Counted from the first letter of the stretch, positions 35,065 to 44,025 are shown. The stretch is DNA of 64,000 nucleotides from Agromyces sp. SYSU T00194 (GCF_040496035.1 NZ_JBEPJZ010000001.1:1736001-1800000), one strand, 5' to 3'. Notes: generated by a model not told the origin, from the sequence alone. Program-made: numbers and translations.

Positions 35065-36078
35065 TCACCGCGACGGCGCGGTCGTGCTCGAACGCACCAC
35101 CAGCCTGACCGGCAGGTCGATGTCGTGCGGCGCCGGCCCCGCGTCCTCCTCGCCGAGGAGCGTCATCGCCAGGCGCACCGCCAGCTCGCCCTGCGCACCC
35201 GGTCGCTGCTCGATCGTGGTCAGCCCGAACATCTCCGCGTTGTCGTGGCCGTCGATGCCGATGATCGAGAGGTCGGCGGGGATGCGCAGGCCCAGCCTGC
35301 GGGCGGCGATGTGCGTGCCGAAGGCGATCTCGTCGCACGCGGCGAACACCGCGGTCGGCCGGTGCGACGGGTCGCCGAGCAGCTGCAGCGCGGCCTCGAA
35401 CCCGCCCGACATCGAGTACTCGGTGGGCACGTACGGCGCGTCCGGGATGCCCGCCGCGGCCATCGCGTCGCGGTAGCCCTCCACGCGGCTGCCCTGCACG
35501 CCCTCGCGATCGGCCTCGGCCTCCGCGCCGCCCAGCAGCACGATCTCGCGGTGCCCGAGGTGCAGTAGGTGCTGGGTCGCCAGCCGGGCCGTGGCGCGGT
35601 GGTCCACGGCCAGGCGCACCGCTGCCGAGTGCATCTGGCCGCCGATGGAGACGACCGGGCGCCCGGTGCGTGCGAGCCGGTCGGACTCCTCGAACGAGAG
35701 GTCGACGTCGACGCCGATCACGGCGTCGACGCGCCGGCGCTGCAGGTAGTAGTCGAAGATGCGCTCGCGCGCCTCCGGCGCGACCGCGAGGTTGTAGAGC
35801 ACCAGGTCGTAGCCGCGGTCGAGCAGCGCGCGCTCGAGCCCCTCCAGCACCTCGCCGAAGTACCACCGGTTCACGAACCGGATGATCACCCCGATGGACT
35901 TGCTGCGGCCCGTCACGAGGCTCGCCGCATTGGGCGAGGCGATGTAGCCGATCTCCGACGCGGTGGCCAGCACGCGGTCGCGCGTCGCGGCCGAGACAGC
36001 CCCGCGGCCGCTCAACGCGCGCGAGGCCGTGGCCTTCGAGACGCCCGCGAGGCGCGCGACATCCGCGATGGACGGCAC
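35065..36078 (-). CDS. LacI-family regulator of the AglEFG-like importer
   Basis: 337-residue regulator: HTH PSIADVARLAGVSKATASRA, hinge YIASPNAASLVTGRSKSIGV, sugar-binding core with ACDEIAFGTHIAARRLGL, end LVVRSSTTAPSR. GTG at 36078 is preferred because GGGAGG lies just upstream; an in-frame ATG at 36102 has none. Divergent from the alpha-glucoside-type importer; two identical GGAACCGGTTCC sites lie between them, one near each start, so it very likely represses both directions until its sugar ligand appears. Confidence 0.92.
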   Translation of the reverse strand: MPSIADVARLAGVSKATASRALSGRGAVSAATRDRVLATASEIGYIASPNAASLVTGRSKSIGVIIRFVNRWYFGEVLEGLERALLDRGYDLVLYNLAVAPEARERIFDYYLQRRRVDAVIGVDVDLSFEESDRLARTGRPVVSIGGQMHSAAVRLAVDHRATARLATQHLLHLGHREIVLLGGAEAEADREGVQGSRVEGYRDAMAAAGIPDAPYVPTEYSMSGGFEAALQLLGDPSHRPTAVFAACDEIAFGTHIAARRLGLRIPADLSIIGIDGHDNAEMFGLTTIEQRPGAQGELAVRLAMTLLGEEDAGPAPHDIDLPVRLVVRSSTTAPSR

Positions 36079-36136
36079 CGTCGCCTCCCTCCGTCGGGAC
36101 ATGCAGGGCCGAGTGTAGCCTCCGGGCCGCTCGGGC

Positions 36137-36239
36137 GGAACCGGTTCCAATTCTGCACCGCCGACGTGACCGATTCGTGACATACCACTCCTTGTGCCTC
36201 CATGCCGGCGGTGCATAGCGTAGGGCTGGAACCGGTTCC
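36137..36239. promoter_or_regulatory. Twin GGAACCGGTTCC operators and importer promoter
   Basis: Two perfect 12-bp palindromes at 36137-36148 and 36228-36239, 91 bp apart centre to centre, with a half-like GAAGCGGTTCCC at 36243. Rightward promoter TTGTGC (36192-36197) and TAGCGT (36216-36221, 18 bp); the right operator sits at the expected transcription start. CG-centred palindromes of this kind are typical LacI-family sites. Confidence 0.8.
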
Positions 36240-36284
36240 GCCGAAGCGGTTCCCAGGAACTCCAACTCAACGAGGAGAAGAGAG

Positions 36285-37643
36285 ATGAGCACCATTCGGA
36301 AGCGCCGACTGCTCCTGCCGCTCGCTGCGGTGGCCACCGTCGGCTTCGCGCTCACCGCCTGTACGGGGGACATCGCCAATGAGGACGCCGGCGAGGTCGA
36401 CTGCTCGGACTACGAGGAGTACGGCACCTACGACGGCGCGAGCGTCACGATCGGCGGCACCATCGTCGACATCGAGGCGGACCGGCTCGTCGAGTCGTGG
36501 TCCGACTTCTCGACCTGCACCGGCATCGAGATCGACTACCAGGGCTCGCAGGAGTTCGAGGCGCAGATCGCGGTGCTCGCCGAAGGTGGCAACGCGCCCG
36601 ACATCGGGTTCGTCCCGCAGCCCGGCCTCGTGGCACGGCTCGCCGACGGCGGGTGGCTGATCCCGGCATCCGAGTCGGTCGAGGCGAACGTCGACGAGTG
36701 GTGGACCGCGGACTGGAAGGCCTACGGCACGGTCGACGACACCTTCTACGGTGCGCCGCTGATGTCGAGCATCAAGGGCTACATCTGGTACTCGCCGAGC
36801 GAGTTCGAGGACAACGGCTGGGAGATCCCGGCCACGCTCGACGAGCTGAAGGACCTGTCCGACGAGATCGCGGCCGCGGGCGACCACAAGCCGTGGTGCG
36901 TCGGTCTCGAGTCCGGCGTCGCGACCGGCTGGCCCGGCACCGACTGGATCGAGGACTACGTGCTGCGCCTGCAGGGCGCCGACTACTACGACCAGTGGGT
37001 GACGCACGAGATCCCGTTCAACGATCAGGGCATCATCGACGCGTTCGACGAGGTGGGCTACTACCTCAAGAACGAGGACATGGTCAACGGCGGCATCGGC
37101 GACGTCTCGACGCTGGTCACCGAGGCGTTCGGTACGGCCGGACTCCCGATCCTCGACGGCGAGTGCTCGCTGCACCACCAGGCCTCGTTCTACGAGACCT
37201 TCTGGAACCCGGAGGGCGGCGATGCCGCCACGGTCGCGTCCAACGGCGACGTGTTCGGCTTCCTGCTCCCGCCGGAGAACGCCGATGACCCGCAGGCCGT
37301 CACGGGCGGTGGCGAGATCGTGACCGCGTTCACCGACGCCGAGGAGGTCGAGGTGGTCCGCACCTTCCTCTCGAGCGATACCTGGGCGAACAACCGCGTC
37401 AGCCTCGGCGGCGTGATCAGCGCCAACCTCGGCGTCGACCCGCAGAACGCGTCGAGCGAGCTGCTCGTGCAGTCGATCGAGATCCTCCAGGACCCGGAGA
37501 CCACGTTCCGGTTCGACGGATCCGACCTGATGCCCGGTGCCGTCGGCGCCGACTCCTTCTGGAGCGGCATCGTCGACTGGGTGACGGGCGCCGACACGCA
37601 GTCGGTCGTCGACGCGATCGAGGCGAGCTGGCCCAGCAGCTAG
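36285..37643 (+). CDS. Alpha-glucoside-type ABC importer, binding lipoprotein (AglE-like)
   Basis: 452-residue binding protein. Signal with lipobox LTAC (MSTIRKRRLLLPLAAVATVG...), mature part starting CTGDIANEDAGEVDCSDYEE. Blocks GGNAPDIGFVPQPGLVARLA, HKPWCVGLESGVATGWPGTD and HHQASFYETFWNPEGGD are typical of the AglE branch, as is the pairing with the following permeases, one with an unusually long N-terminus. AGGAGAAGAG upstream of the ATG is a strong site. Import of maltose, trehalose or other alpha-glucosides is inferred from family; no alpha-glucosidase or ATPase gene is adjacent. Confidence 0.9.
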   Translation: MSTIRKRRLLLPLAAVATVGFALTACTGDIANEDAGEVDCSDYEEYGTYDGASVTIGGTIVDIEADRLVESWSDFSTCTGIEIDYQGSQEFEAQIAVLAEGGNAPDIGFVPQPGLVARLADGGWLIPASESVEANVDEWWTADWKAYGTVDDTFYGAPLMSSIKGYIWYSPSEFEDNGWEIPATLDELKDLSDEIAAAGDHKPWCVGLESGVATGWPGTDWIEDYVLRLQGADYYDQWVTHEIPFNDQGIIDAFDEVGYYLKNEDMVNGGIGDVSTLVTEAFGTAGLPILDGECSLHHQASFYETFWNPEGGDAATVASNGDVFGFLLPPENADDPQAVTGGGEIVTAFTDAEEVEVVRTFLSSDTWANNRVSLGGVISANLGVDPQNASSELLVQSIEILQDPETTFRFDGSDLMPGAVGADSFWSGIVDWVTGADTQSVVDAIEASWPSS

Positions 37644-37671
37644 CGCACCCCGCCGCGAACGCGGCATGATC

Positions 37672-37700
37672 GGAGGGGGCGGGCTCGACCCGCCCCCTCC
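37672..37700 (+). terminator. Intercistronic hairpin between binding protein and permeases
   Basis: GGAGGGGGCGGG (37672-37683) and CCCGCCCCCTCC (37689-37700), 12-bp perfect stem with a 5-nt loop. It probably protects the upstream mRNA and lets only part of transcription continue, giving more binding protein than permease. Confidence 0.7.
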
Positions 37701-37735
37701 GCACCCCCAGCTTCAATGACGAAACGGGAGACACG

Positions 37736-38704
37736 GTGACGACCGAAGACCTCATCGGCAAGATCCTGCAGGTGGTGATGGGACTCGTCGTGTTCGCGGC
37801 GATCGTCGGCCTCATCATCTTCTTCATCGACAAGGCCCCGAAGAAGGGCCGCGACTACTGGCAACTCGCGGGATTCCTGGCCCCGGCCCTGATCCTGGTC
37901 GCCATCGGCCTCGTCTGGCCGGCCATCCGCACGACGTTCCTGGCGTTCCAGGACAACTCCGGCGCGTGGTCGCTCGACAACTTCATCTGGATGTTCACGC
38001 AGCCCGCAGCCATCCGCACCCTCATCAACACCGTGATCTGGGTGCTCCTCGTCCCGACCTTCGCGACCGTGGTGGGCCTCGCCTATGCGATCTTCATCGA
38101 CCGGTCGCGCGGCGAGCGGTACTTCAAGGCCCTGGTGTTCATGCCGATGGCGATCTCGTTCGTCGGCGCGGGCATCATCTGGCGGTTCGTGTACGAGTAC
38201 CGCTCGGGCGATCGCGAGCAGATCGGCCTGCTGAACGCCATCGTCGTGGCGTTCGGCGGTGAACCCGTGCAGTGGCTGCAGACCGACCCGATCAACACGA
38301 TCCTGTTGATCGTGGTGATGATCTGGATCCAGACCGGGTTCGCGATGGTCGTGCTCAGCGCCGCGATCAAGGGCATCCCGACCGAGCAGATCGAGGCGGC
38401 GCAACTGGACGGCACCAACGCCTGGCAGCGGTTCCGCAACGTCACGGTCCCGGGCATCCGCGGTTCGATCGTGGTGGTGCTGACCACGATCTCGATCGCC
38501 ACGCTGAAGGTCTTCGACATCGTGCGCACGATGACCGCCGGTAACTTCAACACCTCGGTCGTCGCGAACGAGATGTACACGCAGGCGTTCCGCGCGAGCG
38601 AGGTCGGCCGCGGCTCGGCGCTCGCACTCATCCTGTTCGTGATGGTGATGCCGATCATCATCTACAACATCAGAATCCTGCGCCAGCAGAGGGAGATCCG
38701 ATGA
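37736..38704 (+). CDS. Alpha-glucoside-type ABC importer permease (AglF-like)
   Basis: 322-residue permease. Extra N-terminal segment (VVMGLVVFAAIVGLIIFFID) before the usual six; contact loop TEQIEAAQLDGTNAWQRFRN. LKVFDIVRTMTAGNFNTSVV is characteristic of the AglF/GgtC group. GTG at 37736 has CGGGAGA upstream. Overlaps the next permease by 4 nt (ATGA). Confidence 0.9.
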   Translation: MTTEDLIGKILQVVMGLVVFAAIVGLIIFFIDKAPKKGRDYWQLAGFLAPALILVAIGLVWPAIRTTFLAFQDNSGAWSLDNFIWMFTQPAAIRTLINTVIWVLLVPTFATVVGLAYAIFIDRSRGERYFKALVFMPMAISFVGAGIIWRFVYEYRSGDREQIGLLNAIVVAFGGEPVQWLQTDPINTILLIVVMIWIQTGFAMVVLSAAIKGIPTEQIEAAQLDGTNAWQRFRNVTVPGIRGSIVVVLTTISIATLKVFDIVRTMTAGNFNTSVVANEMYTQAFRASEVGRGSALALILFVMVMPIIIYNIRILRQQREIR

Positions 38705-39693
38705 GCACCACCGGAACGTCGGAGGTCCTGCCCCCCGACCGCGAGACCGAGCAGGACATCGAGCGGGGGCTCGAGCGCGAGGAGTCCAAGCCCGCCCGCG
38801 TGAAGAAGCGACTCACGTCGCGCACCGCGACGATCGCCGCACTGATCATCGCGGTGCTCTGGACCATCCCGACCTTCGGGCTGTTCCTGTCGTCGTTCCG
38901 GCCGGCGGAACTCATCCGCACGACCGGATGGTGGACGATCTTCCAGAACCCCGGCTTCACGCTGGACAACTACCAGGACGTGCTGCTGTCGCCGTCGCTG
39001 TCGTCGCCGCAGCTGGGCGCGTACTTCGTGAACTCGATCGCGATCGCGATCCCCGCCACGATCTTCCCGCTCGTGTTCGCATCGATGGCCGCGTACGCGT
39101 TCGCCTGGATCAAGTTCCGTGGCGTGCACGTGCTCTTCATCGTGGTGTTCGCGCTGCAGATCGTGCCGCTGCAGATGGCGCTGGTGCCGCTGCTGCAGTT
39201 CTTCTCGACGTACCTGCGCCCCATGCAGGCATGGCTGCACGACGTGGTGCCGATCATCCCCGAGCAGAACTACCTGCCCGTGTGGATCGCGCACACGATC
39301 TTCGCGCTGCCGCTCGCGATCTTCCTGCTGCACAACTTCATCGCGGAGATCCCCAGCGACGTCATCGAGGCGGCGCGCGTCGACGGAGCATCCCACGGCC
39401 AGATCTTCTTCCGGATCGTGCTGCCGCTGGCGATGCCGGCGATCGCGTCGTTCGCGATCTTCCAGTTCCTCTGGGTCTGGAACGACCTGCTCGTCGCGCT
39501 GATCTTCTCCGGCGGCACGCAGGACGTCGCGCCGCTCACCCAGCGATTGGCGGAGCTCACCGGAAGTCGTGGGCAGGACTGGCAACGATTGACGGCCGCC
39601 GCGTTCGTCTCACTGGTCGTGCCGCTGATCGTGTTCTTCAGCCTGCAACGGTACTTCGTGCGCGGGCTGCTCGCCGGATCGACGAAGGGCTGA
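38701..39693 (+). CDS. Alpha-glucoside-type ABC importer permease (AglG-like)
   Basis: 330-residue partner permease. Long charged N-terminus (ETEQDIERGLEREESKPARV), six segments, contact loop SDVIEAARVDGASHGQIFFR, and the AglG-type end LQRYFVRGLLAGSTKG. The extracytoplasmic loop after TM1 (PAELIRTTGWWTIFQNPGFT) also fits this group. Final gene of the operon, followed by a 9-bp hairpin. Confidence 0.9.
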   Translation: MSTTGTSEVLPPDRETEQDIERGLEREESKPARVKKRLTSRTATIAALIIAVLWTIPTFGLFLSSFRPAELIRTTGWWTIFQNPGFTLDNYQDVLLSPSLSSPQLGAYFVNSIAIAIPATIFPLVFASMAAYAFAWIKFRGVHVLFIVVFALQIVPLQMALVPLLQFFSTYLRPMQAWLHDVVPIIPEQNYLPVWIAHTIFALPLAIFLLHNFIAEIPSDVIEAARVDGASHGQIFFRIVLPLAMPAIASFAIFQFLWVWNDLLVALIFSGGTQDVAPLTQRLAELTGSRGQDWQRLTAAAFVSLVVPLIVFFSLQRYFVRGLLAGSTKG

Positions 39694-39724
39694 CGCCGGG
39701 CGCGGGACCGCGGGCGCGGACGCT

Positions 39725-39749
39725 CGGTCGCGGTGGGGAGCCGCGACCG
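39725..39749 (+). terminator. Terminator hairpin after the AglEFG-like operon
   Basis: CGGTCGCGG (39725-39733) pairs with CCGCGACCG (39741-39749), 32 nt after the stop. Confidence 0.65.
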
Positions 39750-39810
39750 GGCGACGCTGTGCGTCGACGGAAAATCCCCGATCATTCAAGAGTTCAACGC
39801 ATCTGAAATG

Positions 39811-39839
39811 TTGACCTCTCCTCGGTTCCGCACTAGCGT
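39811..39839 (+). promoter_or_regulatory. Promoter of the small secreted protein gene
   Basis: TTGACC (39811-39816), 17 bp, TAGCGT (39834-39839), in a locally AT-rich patch (39770-39835). Predicts a 5' leader of about 135 nt. Confidence 0.6.
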
Positions 39840-39900
39840 CGAGGGCAGGGACACCTTCCAGGACTCGCCGGCATCAGGGGGCCGGCACCGGGGGAAACAG

Positions 39901-39936
39901 GGGCCCGGCCGACGCAGGGACGCGACGGCCGGGCCC
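39901..39936 (+). promoter_or_regulatory. Strong hairpin in the 5' leader of the small secreted protein
   Basis: GGGCCCGGCCG (39901-39911) pairs perfectly with CGGCCGGGCCC (39926-39936); the loop can form an extra CGC/GCG stem. It ends 43 nt before the start codon. It could be an mRNA stabiliser or an attenuator; I do not recognise a known riboswitch class. Confidence 0.5.
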
Positions 39937-39979
39937 ATCCCGTGCGTCCGGGTCGTCCCGTGACAGGGGGATGGAACGC

Positions 39980-40261
39980 ATGATCGGGAACATCGTGATC
40001 GGGGCCGCAGCCGCCGGCCTGCTCGCCGTCGGGCTCGCCGCGCCGGCGCACGCCGCGCCGCCGGACTGCAACTGGGGGCAGCTGACCAAGTACGCGATCT
40101 CCGAGGTGCCCGGCTACTCGCAGGGCGAGCACTCGTCGGCGTTCGCCGGTTCGCCGCGGGTCGGCCTGCCGAACGTGCCGAACGAACTCCTCGGCGCCGA
40201 CGTGAGCGGGCGCGACAAGCTCCAGGCGACCTGCGAGTTCATCGCGGGCGAGCTGCCGTAG
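39980..40261 (+). CDS. Small secreted protein of unknown function
   Basis: 93 residues. Sec signal MIGNIVIGAAAAGLLAVGLA with cleavage after AHA, giving a mature protein of about 66 residues with two Cys (PPDCNWGQL and LQATCEFIAG) that could form a disulfide. The remaining sequence is unremarkable and I do not recognise a family. GGGGG at 39966-39970 is correctly spaced for the ATG at 39980; an ATG at 39971 directly abuts it and is less likely. Own promoter, long structured leader and terminator, so it is expressed independently. Confidence 0.7.
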   Translation: MIGNIVIGAAAAGLLAVGLAAPAHAAPPDCNWGQLTKYAISEVPGYSQGEHSSAFAGSPRVGLPNVPNELLGADVSGRDKLQATCEFIAGELP

Positions 40262-40286
40262 GCCGCCCGGCGCCCGATCGCACTGC

Positions 40287-40317
40287 GCGGGCCCGGCGCA
40301 TCGCGCGGCGGGCCCGC
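40287..40317 (+). terminator. Terminator hairpin after the small secreted protein
   Basis: GCGGGCCCG (40287-40295) with CGGGCCCGC (40309-40317). Confidence 0.6.
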
Positions 40318-40377
40318 TGCCGTGCGTGGCCGAGTCCTGAAACGGCGATGACCTCAGGCGGTGCGCTGGCGGCGAAA

Positions 40378-40409
40378 TTGCATGTCTAGGTGCATGCATC
40401 GTCTAGGGT
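40378..40409 (+). promoter_or_regulatory. Promoter region of the ABCB-type transporter
   Basis: TAGGGT (40404-40409) lies seven bases before the ATG at 40417 with no ribosome site, implying a leaderless mRNA. TCTAGG occurs twice (40385 and 40402) and GCATG three times (40380, 40392, 40415) in this short stretch; they may be regulator sites. Confidence 0.45.
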
Positions 40410-40416
40410 GGGGTGC

Positions 40417-42336
40417 ATGACACTCCACGGCCAGAGCGGACCGCCCGGCGGCGGGCCCGGCGGACAGGTCGGACGCATGGGCAAGCCGCGCACGCGGATC
40501 TCCGCCGCCGACGAGGACGCCCAGCGCGCCGAGAACGCCGCCGCGCCGACGATCCCGCACCTCGGACGCCGCATCGCCGCACTGTTCCGGCCCTACCGCG
40601 CCGGCCTCGCGGTCGTCGTCGCGCTCGTGCTCGTCGGCGCCGCGCTCACCGTCGTGCCGCCGCTGCTCACCGAGCGCGCCTTCGACGACGGCCTCTTCCC
40701 GACCGGCGGCGGCGGCCCGGCCCTCGGCGTGCTCGCCGAGATCGTGGGCCTCATGATCGCCATCTTCATCGTCTCCGCCATGCTCGGCGTCTGGCAGACC
40801 TGGCTCACCGCGAACATCGGCAACAAGGTCATGGGCGACCTGCGCGTGCAGCTGTTCGAGCGCCTGCAGTCGATGGAACTCGCGTTCTTCACGCGCACGA
40901 AGACCGGCGTGATCCAGTCGCGCCTGCAGAACGACGTCGGCGGCGTGGCATCCGTGCTCACCAACACCGTCTCGAGCGTGCTCGGCAACACCGTCACGGT
41001 CATCGCCGCGTTCGTCGCCATGCTCCTGCTCAGCTGGCAGCTCACGCTGATCGCGCTCGTGCTCATGCCGTTCATGGCGCTCGCGCAGCGGCGCGTCGGC
41101 CGCGTGCGCGCGAAGATCGCCGCGAAGACGCAGGAGTCGCTGTCGGAGATGACCGCGATCACCCAGGAGACCCTGTCGGTGTCGGGCATCCTGCTGTCGA
41201 AGTCGTTCACCCGGCAGGCCGCCGAGACCGCTCGCTACTCCGAGGAGAACCGCAACCAGATCGGCCTGCAGGTGCGTCAGGTGATGTCGGGGCAGTGGTT
41301 CTTCGCGCTCGTGAACATCTTCCTGTCGTCGATCCCCGCCATCGTCTACCTCGTGTCGGGGTGGCTGATCACGGGCGGCGACGCCGACATCACGGCCGGC
41401 ACCATCGTCGCGTTCACGACCGTGCAGGCGCGGCTGCTCTTCCCGATGCTCGGCATCATGCGGGTGGCGCTCGACGTGCAGACCTCATCGGCGCTGTTCG
41501 CGCGCATCTTCGAGTACCTCGACCTGCAGCCGGCGATCACGGATGCCCCGGACGCGCGCGAGGTGCCCGCCGGCGGCGCCGTGGGCAGCGTCGAGTTCGA
41601 CCACGTGTCCTTCGCGTACCCGGATGCCCCGGAGAGCGCGCCGCCCACGATCGACGACGTGTCGTTCCGCATCGAGCCGGGGCAGTTCGCGGCGTTCGTC
41701 GGGCCCTCGGGGGCGGGCAAGACCACGATCTCCTACCTCGTGCCGCGCCTCTACGACGCGGCCGGAGGCGCCGTGCGCTTCGCCGGCGAGGACGTGCGCG
41801 ACCTGCGCGCGGGCTCCCTGCTGTCGCACATCGGCATCGTCAGCCAGGAGACCTACCTGTTCCACGCGTCGATCGCCGACAACCTGCGGTACGCGAAGCC
41901 GGATGCGACGGACGCCGAGCTCGAGCGCGCGGCACGCGCCGCGAACATGCACGAGACGATCACGTCGTTCCCCGACGGGTACGACACGCTCGTGGGGGAG
42001 CGCGGCTATCGGCTCTCCGGCGGCGAGAAGCAGCGCATCGCGATCGCGCGCGTGCTGCTGAAGGACCCCGAGGTGCTCGTGCTCGACGAGGCCACGAGCG
42101 CGCTCGACACGATCTCGGAACGCGTCGTGCAGGACGCGCTCGACGATGCCGCCCGGGGGAGGACCACCATCGCGATCGCGCACCGGCTCTCGACGATCGT
42201 CGCCGCCGACGTGATCTTCGTGATCGTGGGCGGGCGCATCGTGGAGCGGGGCACCCACGCCGACCTGCTCGCGGCGGACGGGGTCTACGCGCGGCTGTAC
42301 GCGCAGCAGGCCGAGCGCGCGCCGGTCGCCGACTGA
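40417..42336 (+). CDS. ABCB-type multidrug/lipid ABC exporter (half transporter)
   Basis: 639-residue fusion of a membrane domain and an ATPase. Cytoplasmic Gly/Arg-rich N-terminus, six transmembrane segments (about residues 60-340), then Walker A GPSGAGKTTISYL, Q-loop IVSQETYLFHASIADNL, signature LSGGEKQRIAIARVL, Walker B VLVLDEATSALD and the H-loop IAHRLSTI. Works as a homodimer or with a partner encoded elsewhere, since only one half is present. Substrate unknown; drug or lipid export is typical of the family. Start set by the leaderless -10. Confidence 0.93.
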   Translation: MTLHGQSGPPGGGPGGQVGRMGKPRTRISAADEDAQRAENAAAPTIPHLGRRIAALFRPYRAGLAVVVALVLVGAALTVVPPLLTERAFDDGLFPTGGGGPALGVLAEIVGLMIAIFIVSAMLGVWQTWLTANIGNKVMGDLRVQLFERLQSMELAFFTRTKTGVIQSRLQNDVGGVASVLTNTVSSVLGNTVTVIAAFVAMLLLSWQLTLIALVLMPFMALAQRRVGRVRAKIAAKTQESLSEMTAITQETLSVSGILLSKSFTRQAAETARYSEENRNQIGLQVRQVMSGQWFFALVNIFLSSIPAIVYLVSGWLITGGDADITAGTIVAFTTVQARLLFPMLGIMRVALDVQTSSALFARIFEYLDLQPAITDAPDAREVPAGGAVGSVEFDHVSFAYPDAPESAPPTIDDVSFRIEPGQFAAFVGPSGAGKTTISYLVPRLYDAAGGAVRFAGEDVRDLRAGSLLSHIGIVSQETYLFHASIADNLRYAKPDATDAELERAARAANMHETITSFPDGYDTLVGERGYRLSGGEKQRIAIARVLLKDPEVLVLDEATSALDTISERVVQDALDDAARGRTTIAIAHRLSTIVAADVIFVIVGGRIVERGTHADLLAADGVYARLYAQQAERAPVAD

Positions 42337-42437
42337 GCCCGACACGCCCCGCCGGTCGCGGGATGATCGCGTCGGCCTCTCTGCCGGAGTAGCGTGCACC
42401 CGAGCGCGCACGCGCGCGCGAGGAGAAGGGGGACTCC

Positions 42438-43244
42438 ATGTCAGATCCACGACCCGAGCAGCCGGTCGCGTCCACGCCGCTCGAGCACACGCCGAGCGAG
42501 GCACCCGCCGGTCCGTCGACGTTCGCGACGCTCGCCGCCGAGTTCTTCGGCACGTTCGTGCTGGTGCTCGGCCTCATCAGCGCGGCGCTGTTCGCCTCGG
42601 ACTTCGGCGTCGGCGACAACGGCAGCTCGCTCGGCGTCGGCTTCGTCGGCGTGGCGTTCGCGGTCGGGCTCGCCATCATGGCGGGTGCCTACACGTTCGG
42701 CCCGATCTCGGGCGGGCACTTCAACCCCGCCGTGACGCTCGGGCTGGCGGCAGCGGGCCGCTTCCCGTGGCGCGACACCGGCGGCTACGTCGTCGCGCAG
42801 GTGCTGGGCGGCGCGGCCGCGACGAGCATCATCGCCCTCATCGGCTCGTCGCAGGGCGGCTGGTTCGAGGCAGCCCGTGAGGGCGGGTTCGCGAGCAACG
42901 GCTGGGACGCGCTCTCGCCGGGCGGGTTCGGCATCGCCGGGGCGATCGTCGTCGAGATCGTGTTCACCGCCCTGCTCGTCGCGGTCGTGATCGGGGTCAC
43001 CCACCCCAGCCGCGGCAATCCCGCGTTCGCGGGGCTCGTGATCGGCCTCACGGTCACGCTCATCCACCTCGCGACCATCCCGATCGACAACACGTCGGTG
43101 AACCCGGCCCGCTCGATCGCGACCGCGATCTACGGCGGCGGCGACGCGCTCGCGATGCTCTGGGCGTTCATCGTGTTCCCGATCGTGGGCGCACTGCTCG
43201 CGGGCTTCACCTTCCGGGCGCTCTTCGACGGCACCCGGCGCTAA
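42438..43244 (+). CDS. aqpZ: Aquaporin Z-type water channel
   Basis: 268 residues, six membrane segments and two half-helices with NPA motifs at Asn96 (SGGHFNPAVTLG) and Asn222 (NTSVNPARSIA). The stretch TLIHLATIPIDNTSVNPARS carries the His and Arg of the narrow, water-selective filter, matching AqpZ rather than GlpF. A 27-residue acidic/Pro N-terminal extension precedes the first helix. AGGAGAAGGGGG upstream of the ATG is a strong site; TAGCGT at 42390-42395 is a candidate -10, followed by an alternating GCGC tract (42401-42420). Confidence 0.93.
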   Translation: MSDPRPEQPVASTPLEHTPSEAPAGPSTFATLAAEFFGTFVLVLGLISAALFASDFGVGDNGSSLGVGFVGVAFAVGLAIMAGAYTFGPISGGHFNPAVTLGLAAAGRFPWRDTGGYVVAQVLGGAAATSIIALIGSSQGGWFEAAREGGFASNGWDALSPGGFGIAGAIVVEIVFTALLVAVVIGVTHPSRGNPAFAGLVIGLTVTLIHLATIPIDNTSVNPARSIATAIYGGGDALAMLWAFIVFPIVGALLAGFTFRALFDGTRR

Positions 43245-43272
43245 GACCCGGCATCGCCGCGCGGCGGACCCG

Positions 43273-44025
43273 TCAGACCTCGACGGGGCCGCCGCGCGCG
43301 TCGAGCAACTCCGTCATCAGCGCGATCTCGGCCGACTGGCTGTCGATGATCGCCTGCGCGAGGCTCGTGACGACCGGGTGGGTCGAGCGCGCGAGCAGCG
43401 CCTCCGACATCTCCAGCGCGCCCTCGTGATGGCGGATCATCAGGGTGAGGAACATCCGCTCGGCCTCGACGCCCTCGGCGGCGCGCAGCGCCTCGACCTG
43501 TGCGTAGGTCGCGAGCCCGGGCATCGGGTCGCCCGGGGTGTGCGCGCTCGCGTCGTGGTCGGCGTGCTCGCCCCCGGCGCCCGCGAGCGCGGGCCGGGTC
43601 ATCCAGGTCATCTGCGGCTCGCTGCCGGCCTGCGGCAGCCCCCACTCCTCGAGCCAGCCGTACATCTGGCCGGCCTGCTGGGCCTGCGCGGTCGCCATGT
43701 CGTAGCCCAGGCGACGGATGTCGGGATCGTCGCTGCCGTCGCGGATGATCATCGCGAGTTCGACGCCCTGCAGGTGGTGCACCTGCATGTCGCGGGCGAA
43801 CCCGGCCTCCGCGCTGACCGTCGTCGGGTCGGCCTGTCCGAGCGTCGAGAGGCGCCCGAGCGAGAACGCGACCGCCACGAGGGCGATCACCGCGAGCGCG
43901 CCGATGAGCAGGGCGCCGACGCGTCCGGCGGGTCCGCGTCGGGCGGGCGCCGGGGGCTCGCCGGGCACCGCGCCGGCGGGCGCCGGGTCGGCGTCGGGAG
44001 CCTGCCCGGCGGCATCCGCCGCCAT
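43273..44025 (-). CDS. DUF305 family membrane-anchored protein
   Basis: 250 residues: Pro/Ala-rich cytoplasmic N-terminus, one membrane segment near residues 37-58 (GALLIGALAVIALVAVAFSL), then the four-helix DUF305 domain on the outer face. Its hallmark paired His motifs are DMQVHHLQGVELAMII and MIRHHEGALEMSEALL, with Met-rich surroundings that suggest metal (copper) binding, although that function is only suspected for the family. Between the two motifs is an acidic/His loop (GGEHADHDASAH). ATG shares a base with the DUF3105 stop (TGATG). Confidence 0.88.
   Translation of the reverse strand: MAADAAGQAPDADPAPAGAVPGEPPAPARRGPAGRVGALLIGALAVIALVAVAFSLGRLSTLGQADPTTVSAEAGFARDMQVHHLQGVELAMIIRDGSDDPDIRRLGYDMATAQAQQAGQMYGWLEEWGLPQAGSEPQMTWMTRPALAGAGGEHADHDASAHTPGDPMPGLATYAQVEALRAAEGVEAERMFLTLMIRHHEGALEMSEALLARSTHPVVTSLAQAIIDSQSAEIALMTELLDARGGPVEV

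Noticed and set aside
39733..39963. 76-codon frame before the small secreted protein
   Set aside because: It runs over a terminator, a consensus promoter and a leader hairpin, with no family features.
39846..39979. Cyclic-di-AMP or other known riboswitch before the small secreted protein
   Set aside because: The hairpin is clear but the conserved sequence blocks of the classes I know are not visible.
42401..42420. Alternating GCGCGC tract before aqpZ as a Z-DNA control element
   Set aside because: In 70% GC DNA such tracts arise easily; no further support.
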